Of a stretch of DNA of 64,000 nucleotides, positions 22,526 to 33,050 are shown piece after piece. Under the pieces are notes generated by a model. The model had not been told where the DNA came from. It was given only the letters and a program-made list of their open reading frames with translations, and did no database searches. Position 1 is the first letter of the stretch. Every line of letters begins with the position of its first letter. The stretch is from NCBI GenBank assembly GCA_013350335.1, contig CM023539.1, positions 69,274,781 through 69,338,780 of the forward strand. The letters are read 5' to 3'. The position numbers and the translations under genes were made by a program. The DNA is from Chimonanthus salicifolius. Its lineage: Eukaryota > Streptophyta > Magnoliopsida > Laurales > Calycanthaceae.

Positions 22526-22537
22526 TGGTATCAGAGC
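22526..22537 (+). promoter_or_regulatory. Primer binding site of Tekay element B
   Basis: TGGTATCAGAGC lies two bases after the LTR end and is complementary to the 3' end of initiator methionine tRNA, the primer of Tekay-type chromoviruses. The same site is found in element E at 62293. Confidence 0.93.
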
Positions 22538-22950
22538 GAAACTGGAAGTATGAATCTTATAAAGTAAGATTAAGACGGTATCATGTCTCACTGACAAGAT
22601 AAGAATCCCAACTGACCGACTGTTCGGAGTCTGCTGCACGGGGGACGAATTAATTTACTTTGTTAAGAATTAGACTGAAGCATTCAAACTGAGAACAACA
22701 CTATAACAGCAAGGGAAGGACAATCACTATAAAAAAAATGGATTTATCAAATATAGCAAAATAGGACATGTTTCCCCGAAACAAGAAAACATCAGGATTT
22801 CCCCAAATTGAGAAACAATACTTGATACATAGGAAAATTCCCAAAAAAAATCAAGAAATACAAGATGCTGATTTGGCAATTCCCCAAAATATGTAAACAC
22901 AAAACTTTACGAGAAAGCTAAGTCAAACGATGTTTCAATGACTTAGGAAA

Positions 22951-24147
22951 ATGCCTCGAAGAAGAAGAACTCGGCAACACCAGCATGTGGAGGAAGAGGT
23001 GCAGCAACCACACCAGGATGAGGCGCAGAATAACGTAAATATTCCTTTGGTACCCCCTTAGCTGCAGAACTTAGTACAAGCTGTGGTCACTTCCGTTCTA
23101 CAGCAACATATGAATGGCAATGGAAGTGCGACGATCAATAAGGTACATGATCAAAACATGGTTAGAGACTTCCAACAACAGCGTCCCCCTCATTTCAAAG
23201 GGAAAGAAGGACCTGCCGAAGCGGAGAATTGGCTGAGAAATATCACCAAGATCTTGACCTTACTGAAGATCACCAGTAATGAAGCTAGAATACTGTTGGC
23301 TACATCGCAGTTAATCGATGATGCCGACAAGTGGTGGGAAGTGATTGAACGACAACGGGCACAGATTCTAGTAGGAGAAAGGACTGAGATGACATGGGAC
23401 CAATTCTCTGCAATGTTCCTGGATCACTATTTTCTAGAGGAGGAGAAGGAGCGCCAGACACAAGTGTTCATATCTTTGGTGCAGGGCACCATGACTGTGG
23501 CTGAGTATCATCAGGGGTTTCTCCGTCTATCATGTTATGTTTTATACATGGTGGACACAGAATACAGGAAGGCTCGTAAATTTGAGAGGGACCTTCGACC
23601 AAGCATCAGGGTCAAAGTGACTATCTTCAAGTCACCTACATTGGCGGAAGTGGTCAGTCGAGCTACCATAGCTGAGCAAGAGTTGACAGAGACAGTTCGG
23701 TTTGTGGATAACTGCCGAGGCCAAAGCGGGGGAAGTGTTTTTCGCCCAAACAAGAGATTCCGACCCAACTTTGGGAGACCCTCACCTTCTACTGGGTCAA
23801 CTAGAAGCTTTAGTCCCAATCAACCCTCCACATCAGTAACCGTCTCTCAGGTTCCTCGAGGTGTGAGCACCTGTTTTCAGTGTGGCTAGCAGGACCATTT
23901 TAAGAGGGAGTGTCCGCAGAACAGTAGACCTTCTCACTCTAGGGGTTCATTTCGTCCTCCAGCCCGATCAACTCATTCACAAGTATCCAGAGCATATAAC
24001 CAGACAGGACGGGCACCTAATCCGACAGGATCTGGACGACTGTATACTTTGGCTCTTCATCCAGAGACGGTGGATCACTCAATGATTCAATGTATGGCAG
24101 TAGTTGGTAGTTCCTATGCTTTCACATTATTTGATTCTGGAGCATCC
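22951..24147 (+). pseudogene. Tekay B gag and start of protease
   Basis: Gag forms the particle and binds RNA; protease cuts the polyprotein. The frame starts at ATG 22951 (MPRRRRTRQHQHVEEE, basic), has a TAG at 23059-23061, then stays open from 23062 through the capsid-like retrotransposon gag domain (FKGKEGPAEAENWL, KWWEVIE, MTWDQFSAMF, FLDHYF) to a TAG at 23887-23889 inside the CCHC zinc knuckle (CFQCG before the stop, HFKREC after). The same frame continues past a linker to the aspartic protease motif LFDSGASHSF (catalytic Asp codon 24133-24135). The TAG positions fit CAG-to-TAG changes. A frame change follows between 24147 and 24272. Confidence 0.92.
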
Positions 24148-25572
24148 CACTCCTTTGTATCTGCTACTGGCACTTTAGTACAAAGGAGACACATCACTAG
24201 GACTGATATGCACAGCGGTAAACACTGAACTTGCTGGATTCAGATTTGAGTTCAATTATCTGGTACTCGAGATGACTGAGTACGACATCATTTTTGGCAT
24301 GGATTGGTTGGCTAACTTCCAGGCCAGCATTGACTGCCATCTCCGCAGGGTAATATTTTGGTCACCTGAGGGAAAGCGATATGTAGTACATGCCGACAAA
24401 CAGAGCATTCCTATAACCAAGAGATTACATGAAAAATTGAACCACCTTGTATTAAACAACATCAGACTAGACAAGGCACCGGTGGCTGAACTACCTGCGG
24501 TAGTGAAAGACTACGCAGAGGTATTTCCAATAGAACTCCCTGGTTTACCATTAAAGAGGGAGATTGATTTTGAGATTAAGTTATATCCTGACACTGCACC
24601 AGTGTCATTGCCGCATTACCGGATGGCCCCAGCTGAGATGTAAGAGCTAAAGAAACAAATTGATGAACTGCTTAGACTAGGATGCATCCGGAACGGCACA
24701 TCATCTTGGGGAGTACCGGTATTATTTGTGAAGAAGAAGGATGGTACGCTTCGGATGTGCGCAGATTACAGGAAATTGAACCAACTGACAGTCAGAAACA
24801 AGTACCCTCTACCCAGAATTGATGATCTATTCGATCAACTCAGAGGTTCCAGTCATTTCTCCAAGATTGATCTAATGTCAGGCTACCATCAAATCCGTGT
24901 CAGGGATGAAGACATAGAGAAGACGGCTTTCAGAACTCGGTATGGACTATATAAGTATGTGGTCATGCCGTTTGGACTCACCAATGCACCAGCTGTGTTC
25001 ATGGATCTGATGAACAGAATCTTTCGTCCTTACTTGGACAAGTTTGTAATTGTATTCATTGACGACATCCTGATTTATTCTAAAAGTCGGGAGGAGCATG
25101 CTGAACATTTGCGGATAGTTTTGGACACCCTGAAGAAGAATCAGTTGTATGTCAAAGCAAGCAAGTGCGAATTCTGGTTATCTGAGGTTAACTTCTTAGG
25201 GCATGTCATATCAGCGGAAGGAATAGCCGTGGACCCGGCTACAGTGACGACAGTTAGAGACTGGAAAGCTCCAAGGAATGTGACCGAAATCCATAGCTTT
25301 CTGGGATTGGCTGGTTATTATCGGAAGTTTATTATAGACTTCTCCAAGATTGCATCTCCACTCACCCGACTCACTCAGAAAGGAGTCAAATTTGAATGGT
25401 CTACTGTATGCAACCAAAGATTCGAAGAACTGAAGGAGAGGCTTACGATTGCTCCTATTCTGATTTTGCCGGAAAGAGGCAAGGGCTATGAAGTATATTG
25501 TGATGCTTCAAGAGAAGGACTTGGGTGTTCTCTCACTCAAAGTCAACACGTAGTGCTTATGGTTCCAGGTAG
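24148..25572 (+). pseudogene. Tekay B protease tail, reverse transcriptase, start of RNase H
   Basis: After a frame change the protease C-terminal part appears (YDIIFGMDWL, from 24278) and runs to a TAA at 24641-24643; the same frame continues into the [64 protein letters not shown] and the catalytic FIDD at 25055-25066, followed by NFLGHVIS and [13 protein letters not shown]. RNase H starts near 25495 with [10 protein letters not shown]. The frame is lost by a one-base change between about 25540 and 25572, next to a TAG. Length and motif order match Tekay-type pol. Catalytic residues of RT are intact. Confidence 0.95.
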
Positions 25573-26010
25573 TTGAAAATTCATGAATGCTACTATCCCA
25601 CACATGATCTGGAATTAGCCGTAGTGGTCTTCGCTCTCAAAAGCTGGAGACACTATCTTTATGGCGAGAAGTTTGAGGTATTTTCAGATCACAAAAGTTT
25701 GAAATATTTGCTTGATCAGAAGGAACTTAATATGAGGCAGCGCAAATGGATGGAGTATCTGCAAGACTATGAGTTTGCGCTTCGATATCATCTTGGCAAG
25801 GCAAAGAAAGTGGCGGATGCCCTCAGCCACATGCCACATGCAACAATGGCCAGTTTGATTGTGAAGGAATGGGAAATGCTGAATACCATTCGAGAGTTCA
25901 ATTTGTATATCAAGAATCATGGGAGTATGTATAATTTGATCGTACGGACCAACATGGTTTCCAAGATTAAGCAGGAACAACAGATAGATCTGGAAGTGGA
26001 AGAGATATAG
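25573..26010 (+). pseudogene. Tekay B RNase H, remaining part
   Basis: RNase H removes the RNA strand after reverse transcription. Visible: [20 protein letters not shown] (DLE acidic residue), [14 protein letters not shown] (D), and [13 protein letters not shown] near residue 80-92, the end of the gypsy RNase H, where many family members have a second D-x-x-S-R. The frame ends at a TAG (26008-26010) in the linker before integrase, and the same frame continues beyond it. Confidence 0.9.
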
Positions 26011-27376
26011 GCTAAAATGTCGACTGTTAAGGTTAAATCGGAATGGGAATTACGACCGGGATAGGGTCTTTTATTCCGAGGCAGGACATATGTGCCTCAG
26101 AGCTGTAGAAGAGTGTTATTGATCGAGGCACACCAAACCAAACTCTCTATTCATCTGGGTAGCACCAAGATGTATCATGGTCTGAAGAGACACTATTGGT
26201 GGCATGGACTTAAAAGGGATGTGGCAGAGTTTGTTGCTCACTGCCTGACTTGTCAGTAGGTCAAGACTGAACATCAGAAACCCCCATGATTACTCAAATC
26301 CTTACCAGTGCCGGAGTGGAAATGGAAACATATTTCCATGGATTTTGTGACAGGGTTGCCAAGGTCATCAAAGGGCAATGATGCAATATGGGTCGTGGTA
26401 GATCAATTGACCAAGTCTGTACACTTTCTTCCCATCAAGATGACAGATTCATCTGAGACTTTGGGACGACGATACATCAAGGATATCATCAGACTACATG
26501 GTATCCCCAAGACTATTGTGTCCGACAGAGATGGCCGATTCACTGGTAGGGTGTGGCAGAGCATGCAGACGGCTATGGGGACGAATTTAGTGATTATCAC
26601 AGCTTTCCATCCACAGACTGATGGTTAGTCAGAGAGGACAATACAGACATTGGAGGATATGTTGAAAGCATGTATGTTAGACTTCAAGGGTGGATGGGAG
26701 GACCACTTACCACTGGTTGAGTTATCTCACAACAACATTTACCAGGTAAGCCTCCAGATGGCTCCATTTGAGGCGATGTATGGTAGACCCTGTAGAACAC
26801 CAGTGTGTTGGACAGAGGTTGATGAGCCTGCACTTATTGGACCTGATCTAGTTGCAGAGACCACGAAACAGATTAAGTTTATACGACAGCATCTACTCAC
26901 TGCACAGAGTCTTCAGAAGAGCTACGCTGACAAGAGAAGGAGGTTCCTTGAGTTTGAAGTGGAGACTTAGTATTCTTGAAAGTCTCGCCACGAAAGGGAC
27001 ACATGCAATTGGGGAAGAAAGGGAAACTGTCGCCTAGATTTGTGGGACCATTTCCAATCCAAAAGAGGGTGGAGGAAGTGGCTTATCAATTGGCACTTCC
27101 TCCACAGTTGTCATCTTTGCACGATATATTCCATGTTTTTATGTTGAGGAAATACAATCCTGATCCTTCGCACGTGTTGAATGTGCAAGATGTTGATGTA
27201 CAAAGCGACGTGACTTATGTTGAAAGGCCGATCAGAGTGATCGGTAAAGAACAGAGGGTGTTACGGAACAGAGCCATTAAGTTCGTCAAGGTGGTATGGA
27301 TCGACATGGTAATGAGGAAGCCACCTGGGAACTTGAATCAGAAATGAGAGCAGCTCATCCTGAACTTTTTGTATGA
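26011..27376 (+). pseudogene. Tekay B integrase and chromodomain-like tail
   Basis: Integrase inserts the cDNA; the C-terminal chromodomain of chromoviruses is thought to steer insertion to chromatin. The HHCC zinc finger spans about 26125-26258 (IEAHQTKLSIH, CLTC). The DDE core starts ISMDFVTGLP (Asp codon 26341-26343), then VSDRDGRF and an E in TIQTLEDML. Stops: TAG 26062, TAG 26257, TGA 26287, TAG 26626. After a frame change near 26960 the GPF/Y region (FVGPFPIQKRV, LSSLHDIFHVFMLRKY) follows, then VLRNRAIKFVKVVW. A last frame change near 27310 gives a short tail ending at 27376 (ATWELESEM). This tail is the Tekay-type chromodomain signature. Confidence 0.92.
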
Positions 27377-27411
27377 GTTGTTTGAAACCCTACTTTGCTC
27401 GATTTTCGGGA

Positions 27412-27436
27412 CGAAAATTTCAAAAGAGGGTAATAT
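27412..27436 (+). promoter_or_regulatory. Polypurine tract region of Tekay B
   Basis: A purine-rich run with AAAAGAGGGTAATAT directly precedes the 3' LTR start TGTAACATCC at 27437. The motif GGGACGAAAATTT just upstream is also typical of this lineage. Confidence 0.75.
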
Positions 27437-28546
27437 TGTAACATCCTGGATTTTCCAATGCAATAATATATTGGATTTTGACTAGTTAAATTGTTTAATT
27501 TGTTGAATTTAAGATTTATGGTTGAAATGGATTTTAAATGGGTAAGAATTGGGTCAATGGCCCAATTATGATCCAACGAATCATGGATAGGGTTTGATTT
27601 TAATTAATTGGGTAAATATAGTTAATTGGGTCAATTACCCAATTGGGACCTAATGGATCAAAGTGAATGGATTTTGGGAAGTAAATGGGTAAGGAATTAA
27701 TTTAATTGGGTCATGAACCCACTTAAGACCCAAGGCTTGGGATCCACCCCATCACGTGAGGTGGCAAGTGTATGAGGTGGCATGTAAGTGGCATAGCCAA
27801 GTGGGACCCAAATCCACCTCATCAAGTGAGCTGGCGAGTGGTCTAAGGTAACATGTAGGGTCGGCTACCATGGTTGGCCAGGTGAGTTCACATATGGTGA
27901 GTGGAATTATATTGAGTTGGGAATAAAAATCACTTGAGTTATATGGAAATGAGTTCAAGAAAATTAAGTGAGCTAAAGTGAGTTGGGATTGAGTTGAATG
28001 GGAAGTGAGTTCAAATAAGTAAGTGAGTCACATGGAAGTGGAAGAGGCTTAGGTGAGTCAAAGGGGGAGATGGAGGGTTTCCATCTCATGGGAACGGAAG
28101 GAGCGATGGACGCGAAAGGAGCCAAGCTTAAGAGCTTGGACAACTTATTGCTTATTTTATTTAAGTTTTATTTTGGACAATGTAATTCGAGTTAATCGCA
28201 TTTTGGGATGGTAATAACTTAGAATTATCTTGCTATGGTTTGGTTACATTTGGACATTTAAACTTAAGGTAATTTATGTGATGGACTTCCTTGCTTAAAA
28301 GTGGATAGGGATAGTAACTCTAATCATTTGATAATTCCGCTATATGTTTATTCAGCAAGTATAACCTTAAGCGTGTGAAATGTTTTAGTGGACTTGGTCC
28401 ACACACACGTATGATTGGCTAGTTAAGGGCCGGGCTTTGGAAGCTCAGACTTAGCTCACGTCATGGCGTCCCCTCTCTCTCACTCTTTATTTTTAAAAAA
28501 AAATAGACTCTGATTTTCGGCGAGTGAAAAAGGGCGGGGCATTACA
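27437..28546 (+). mobile_element. 3' LTR of Tekay element B with a 2.2-kb deletion
   Basis: Nearly identical by eye to the 5' LTR in its first about 650 bp and last about 460 bp, but the middle is missing. The junction at about 28089-28093 joins sequence matching about 19898 directly to sequence matching about 22078, with only about 2 bp of shared bases (GG). The putative intron donor, array, repeat module and acceptor are all removed. Minor differences elsewhere include a short insertion near 19804-19819 present only in the 5' copy. Confidence 0.92.
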
Positions 28547-29202
28547 AGAATAAGGACAAAAGATTTATAATGGTTCGGTTAGCCAACCTACATCACTGTT
28601 AGGATTGGCTCAATCTTGAGCTTTCCCAAAATCCACTAAGTGAGGACTTATACCCTCACAATTAAAGTAGGAATTCCATCTAATTCAATTGGCTGGGAAT
28701 TTCACCCACTACATGTAAAATAGGAATTCCACCTATTTGAATTGGTTGAGAATTCTACCCACCACGTGCGTCAGAGACTACGCTCTAAATTTTTTATAAT
28801 GGTTTTAGAGCCAAGCCTCCTTAATCCACTTTCATAGGACAAAGGTTTTAACAAAAATTAAAACCAAGAAGCACTTACATTTGTAGCTCTTTCTCGAAAA
28901 TGTGTGTTTCTCAAAGATCCACCCAATGTGTGCCCGAGTTAATCCCGACGCTCCACCTTATAGCCTTCGTTGAGCAATCACAATTTCAAGGTGACCAGGA
29001 AACTGATTATGTCCTAGCTGTATATCATTTCCCCTCTCTATCTTTTCACAACCTCAATCACTATGATTGGTTGTATTAGATTTTCCTAGTGTAAGCACAA
29101 GAAAGAGAGAATGATCCTTTTGTTGGCCCTTGTTTAAGCTCACTGATAATGATGAGGGTCTAACAGATTTGCCAAAGGATGTGAAACAGCTGCACAAGGA
29201 TT

Positions 29203-29213
29203 GGTATTTATAG
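29203..29213 (-). promoter_or_regulatory. Putative TATA box of copia 5' LTR
   Basis: Minus strand reads CTATAAATACC. In the partner LTR the same place (around 15100-15110) has a changed version, CTAAATATC. Position about 700 bp into the LTR is plausible for the U3/R border. Support is by motif only. Confidence 0.4.
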
Positions 29214-29929
29214 AGAAGGTAACATGTTTCAGAAACTGTCATGTAGTGACAGGTCGGGCGCACCGAGGGGTCGGTGACTAAGAATATTGTCGTTCAACCA
29301 CCTGACCATTGCACATTAAATGCGCTCCCAACGACATAATTTATACCCGACTGACATGTTTGTGTCGCCGATGGGTCGACAGTCATGGCACCGAGAGGTC
29401 GGTCATCTCGATCTGGGGCAACACCATGCATGCAGAGTTTCATGTCCCAAAACTTGTCATGCCCAGAACGACCTGTCGCATTTTACCGAGGGGTTGGTCC
29501 TGGTACTCTCGATCGGTCTTGAATTACCGAGATGTCTGTTTTCTTGAGAGTCCACATGAGTTCTATTTTCTAAAACTCATAAGTTATCATCGACAAGTCG
29601 TTGACCACGAGGGGTCGTTAGGTTCATCACCGAGGGTCAGTGCATACGAGACTCTGGATCAGAGGCTTACCCAGAATGACAGTTCTATGACCCAAAACCT
29701 CTGTCAATCTGGCCGACCAGCCTATGACCACGATGGGTTGATCCTGTCTCCACCGAGGGACGGTGAGAATGACTGGTCAAGCTGATAGTGACCTTAATTT
29801 ATATTTCCAAGTTCGCTTCTAATTCACTGTCAAGCTTCCTCTCTAGGCTTATTATGTCCATTACCAATATATGCAACTAAGCCTAGGGATGATCCTCTCT
29901 AAGGTGTGGGTTCCGCCTAAAATCATCTA

Positions 29930-31937
29930 TGCCACGATACCCTATAATAGTCTGAATTTTTAAATCAACATATATATGGCATTTATTATTTTAATAATAA
30001 AAAAGTTGGAATTTGATGTTATGGATACTAATGGATCAAATTTTGGGGCAAAGGCCCAAGTATGGTCCAATGGACCATGGATTGGATGGAATCCATTTAA
30101 AGGGTCAATAATGGTCAAAGTGGGCCCGATAACCATATGGGATCCAATGGGTCAAAATGAGTCAAACTCTATGGTAAATGATAGGAAATAATTTAATTGG
30201 GCCATGGGCCCAATGGTGACCCAATTAATTGGAATGGGTTGAATTGGAATTAAAACCACCTAAGTGAATGATGAGATGATGGCATAACCAAGTGGGGTCC
30301 ACATCCACCTCACCAAGTGAGGTGGCGTGTGGACCAAGGAAGAGGTGGGGCCGACCATCATGGTTGACTTGGTCAACCATGGATAAGTTAAGGGGACTAA
30401 GGTGGATTAAAGTAAATTAAGTTGATTAAATTATTTTAAATCATCTAAATTAAGATTAATGGTGTTTAAGTGATATGGCCGAATGGGGCCCACCTCCACC
30501 TCATCAAGTGAGGTGGCGGGTAGGGTAGGTATTGGTGGGGACCGTCCACCATGGTTGACTTGGTCAACCATGGGTGGATTTCTTAGAAAGAAAATTTAAT
30601 GAAATTAAATTAAAAAGGAATTAATTAACCAAAGTAAGGGTCTAATTTAATTAATTAGATTGGTCAAATTAGGGTCAAATGAATAAGTCAAAGAGACAAG
30701 TCAAAGGGTGGTTTCATTCCATTGAAACCACCCAAGGAAACACAAAGGAAACCATGGACTTAGGGTGGTGGTTTCATCTCAACCACCACACTCAAGGCAT
30801 GAGAGCCCATACCCCTCTCCATGATGGGTAGTCAATGGACTTGATGGGAAGACCAAACCACCCACCTTAGAGACCCAAAACCATTGGCATGGTGGTGGTT
30901 TCATCCCAACCACCACCACCAAGGACATGCAAGCCATACTTGGTGGGTGAAGGCCATCATGGAAGTGTATGGTCTAAGGAACCAAGATTGGGGTAGCTTC
31001 CATCTCACCTCTCAAGCCCTCTCTCTCATCTCACTCTCTTCCTCACGTCCTCCCTCTCTCCCAAGGAAAACACCAAGAAAGAAGAAGAAACTTAGAAGAA
31101 AAGAAGGAAAAAACTAGGCTTGGCCAACCACCACCCCAAGACCCAAGCTGAGATAATTTTCTATCCCTTCCTCCCTCTCCCTCTCTCAAAATCTAAACCT
31201 ACCTTAGCCCAAACCCTAACCATGGAGACTTCATCTTGATCAAGCACATAGTGGCCGAACAACAAGGGAAGAAGAAGAGAAAGGCTAAGGAAGCAAAAAG
31301 GAGAAAGAAAGACCGAAGGAATCGTCGGTGTGGTAAGAGATTCTTAAACAAGAATTTATATTTTTAAAGGTTAGGATGTGTTAATGAAATCCATTTCTTA
31401 GAATGAATGGTGGCCACAAATGTTATGGGCCTTAGATCTAAGATCCATCCAATGACAAGGTGAGAAATGGATGAAATGGAAGAGATAGATTAAGAAAAAA
31501 AAATGATAAGGAGGTTATGGAATTAAATGGATTAAGCATGGAAACAGGGTTTTGAATGGATTGAGGGCCATAGGGTTCAGCCATGTAGTATGGCCGAACT
31601 CCATGGTAAATGTGGATGAATTTAATTGGGGTTTTGAGGTTTAAAACTGTGGAGATGATGATTATGACTTTAGGGTTGTAAATGATTAAATGTTGGAAAG
31701 ATTTTAAAGGGGTTTTAATGAGGAAAAATCATGGAGTGTGTGAATGATGTTGTGGCCTCAAGAAGCTAGGAAAAATGGTGAATCATGAACCATGGGTTCA
31801 GCCATGGTGTATGGGCAAACCCTATGGTGATGGAATGATGAAATTAATGATTATGAAAGTATGGGGAATTGTAATTAATGGATTTTCTTTAGCTTTTAAA
31901 CAGGTTAAATGGGTAGAAATGAAGTTTTTAAAAATAA
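29930..31937 (+). mobile_element. Tekay-like LTR D, truncated by gap
   Basis: Begins about 29930 (TGCCACGATACCC) where copia LTR identity stops. Shares U3 words with LTRs A, B and E, and carries two copies of the palindrome module: CCACCTCA-N5-TGAGGTGG type (30305-30325, 30496-30516) each followed by the GGTTGAC-TTG-GTCAACC palindrome (30359-30381, 30546-30577). CT-rich leader 31010-31065 and 31160-31200; donor-like GTG|GTAAGA at 31333. Two GGTTCAGCCATG..ATGGCCGAAC-type palindromes follow (about 31575 and 31795). The 3' half is lost in the gap. The exact start could be off by a few bases. Confidence 0.7.
30305..30577. promoter_or_regulatory. Duplicated palindrome module in U3 of LTR D
   Basis: Two copies about 190 bp apart of a module made of a CCACCTCA..TGAGGTGG hairpin and a GGTTGAC-TTG-GTCAACC inverted repeat. 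In the second copy the arms extend outward with CCACC and GGTGG. The inner part contains two opposed TTGAC cores (W-box). The same pair, singly, is in LTR A. Confidence 0.45.
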
Positions 31938-32037
31938 NNNNNNNNNNNNNNNNNNNNNNNNNNNNNNNNNNNNNNNNNNNNNNNNNNNNNNNNNNNNNNN
32001 NNNNNNNNNNNNNNNNNNNNNNNNNNNNNNNNNNNNN
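31938..32037. other. Assembly gap (100 N)
   Basis: Exactly 100 N. Left flank is LTR D; right flank is the interior of an Athila/Tat-like element. The 5' LTR and most of the interior of the latter, and the rest of D, may be missing here. Confidence 0.95.
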
Positions 32038-33050
32038 TAATTCTTGACTTGCCATATTTACCATACTTAACTTCGATTATGAAGTTTGAGCCAAAATTTA
32101 ATATCCATGACCTATCTTCATATGAGAAAAGGTCAGGGAAGAAGTTGGGATGGAATTCATTAAAAATATTATGGTGAAAAAGAAAGAAAAATTGGGAACA
32201 TCCATACATCAAAAAGGGATGTTGAAAAAAAAAAGATTTGAAAAATCGAAAATGAATACTTTGATAAAAAAAAATTGAGAAAATTAGAGGAAAAGTATCC
32301 CGATCACATTATGAAGACCTCTAAACCTTTTCTTATCAAAGTGTTAATTTTTAGAGTATTTATCCCTTCTTTGATATAACCCGTCCTAAGCCATGTTTCG
32401 TCCTATTTAGAGATCATATTGATCTTAAGTCTAAATAGGATATTTCATGTGGAGAATAGAGGAGGAAAAATAATGGTGTTTAACTCAATGTTCTTGGGAA
32501 AGTGGCATCCATTCATGAGATCTATTTATCTTCTTTGATATGTACCGTCTTTTCAAAATACATATGTGAGATATTTTGATTTGAAAACATAAACTCCTTT
32601 CACATATACCTTGAGAGAAAATAAACTCAAACCTCTGAGCATTAGTCTTTCTAAGATATATATCTTGTGAGATTTGAAATCAAAACACATTTTCAAATGG
32701 TGGCAACTAAACTTGTGTGTGTTTGGAAAAGAAGACTGTCTTAATATTGGCAAACACACAACACTCCGGGTATAAGCCTTGTAAAATGAATTTTAGAATT
32801 GTATGATATTTAGATTTTTTTTTATGTTTTTGCGGAAAAATTCGATGTTTGTGGGTATCATGACTGAAAGCCCTCATGAGACTATAACTCATCCACTAGT
32901 GGTGAGCTAGGGGTTTAAAGACTTCTTTCATACACTAAATGCAATCGAGAGTGCCAGTGAAAGTGGTTTAGTTTAAGATTTTTATTTTTTCTTTTGGAGT
33001 TTTAGTTTTTGTTTTGCTCAAGGAGTAGCAAAATCTAAGTATGGGGTATT
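32038..33050 (+). mobile_element. Athila/Tat-like element, 3' end of interior
   Basis: Non-coding sequence that aligns in order with 55600-56587 of the complete element: shared words include ATTGATCTTAAGTC, ATTTCATGTGGAGAATA, AACTCAATGTTCT and AAAGTGGCATCCATTCATGA. It ends with AGCAAAATCTAAGTATGGGG, a PPT-like stretch also present at 56563-56582, directly before the 3' LTR. No pol motif is seen. Confidence 0.75.

Larger units (their letters stand above)
19205..28551 (+). mobile_element. Tekay/Del-type chromovirus B, complete but defective
   Basis: Complete Ty3/gypsy element with 5-bp target duplication AGAAT (19205-19209, 28547-28551), LTRs at 19210-22523 and 27437-28546, PBS at 22526, gag-protease-RT-RNase H-integrase-chromodomain-like tail in gypsy order, and a PPT before 27437. 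The first base pair of the 5' LTR is TA where the 3' LTR has TG. The LTRs differ in length (3314 versus 1110 bp) because the 3' copy lacks about 2.2 kb. The coding part has several TAG stops and at least four frame changes, so it cannot make a working polyprotein. Confidence 0.95.
18867..29930 (-). mobile_element. Copia 5' LTR, minus strand, split by Tekay element B
   Basis: Starts TGAGAGTTGTCCC at 18867 and matches the partner LTR at 14076. It is interrupted at 19209 by the Tekay element and resumes at 28547 after the duplicated AGAAT; LTR sequence then continues to about 29930, where LTR D begins. About 1.7 kb of LTR is present, lacking its last 150-200 bp relative to the partner. Hairpin motifs CACCGA-GGGG-TCGGTG (29261-29276) and variants recur here too. 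Confidence 0.85.

Noticed and set aside
22526..22537. tRNA gene fragments at PBS sites
   Set aside because: Only 12-18 bases complementary to tRNA 3' ends next to LTR ends are present; no cloverleaf surrounds them.
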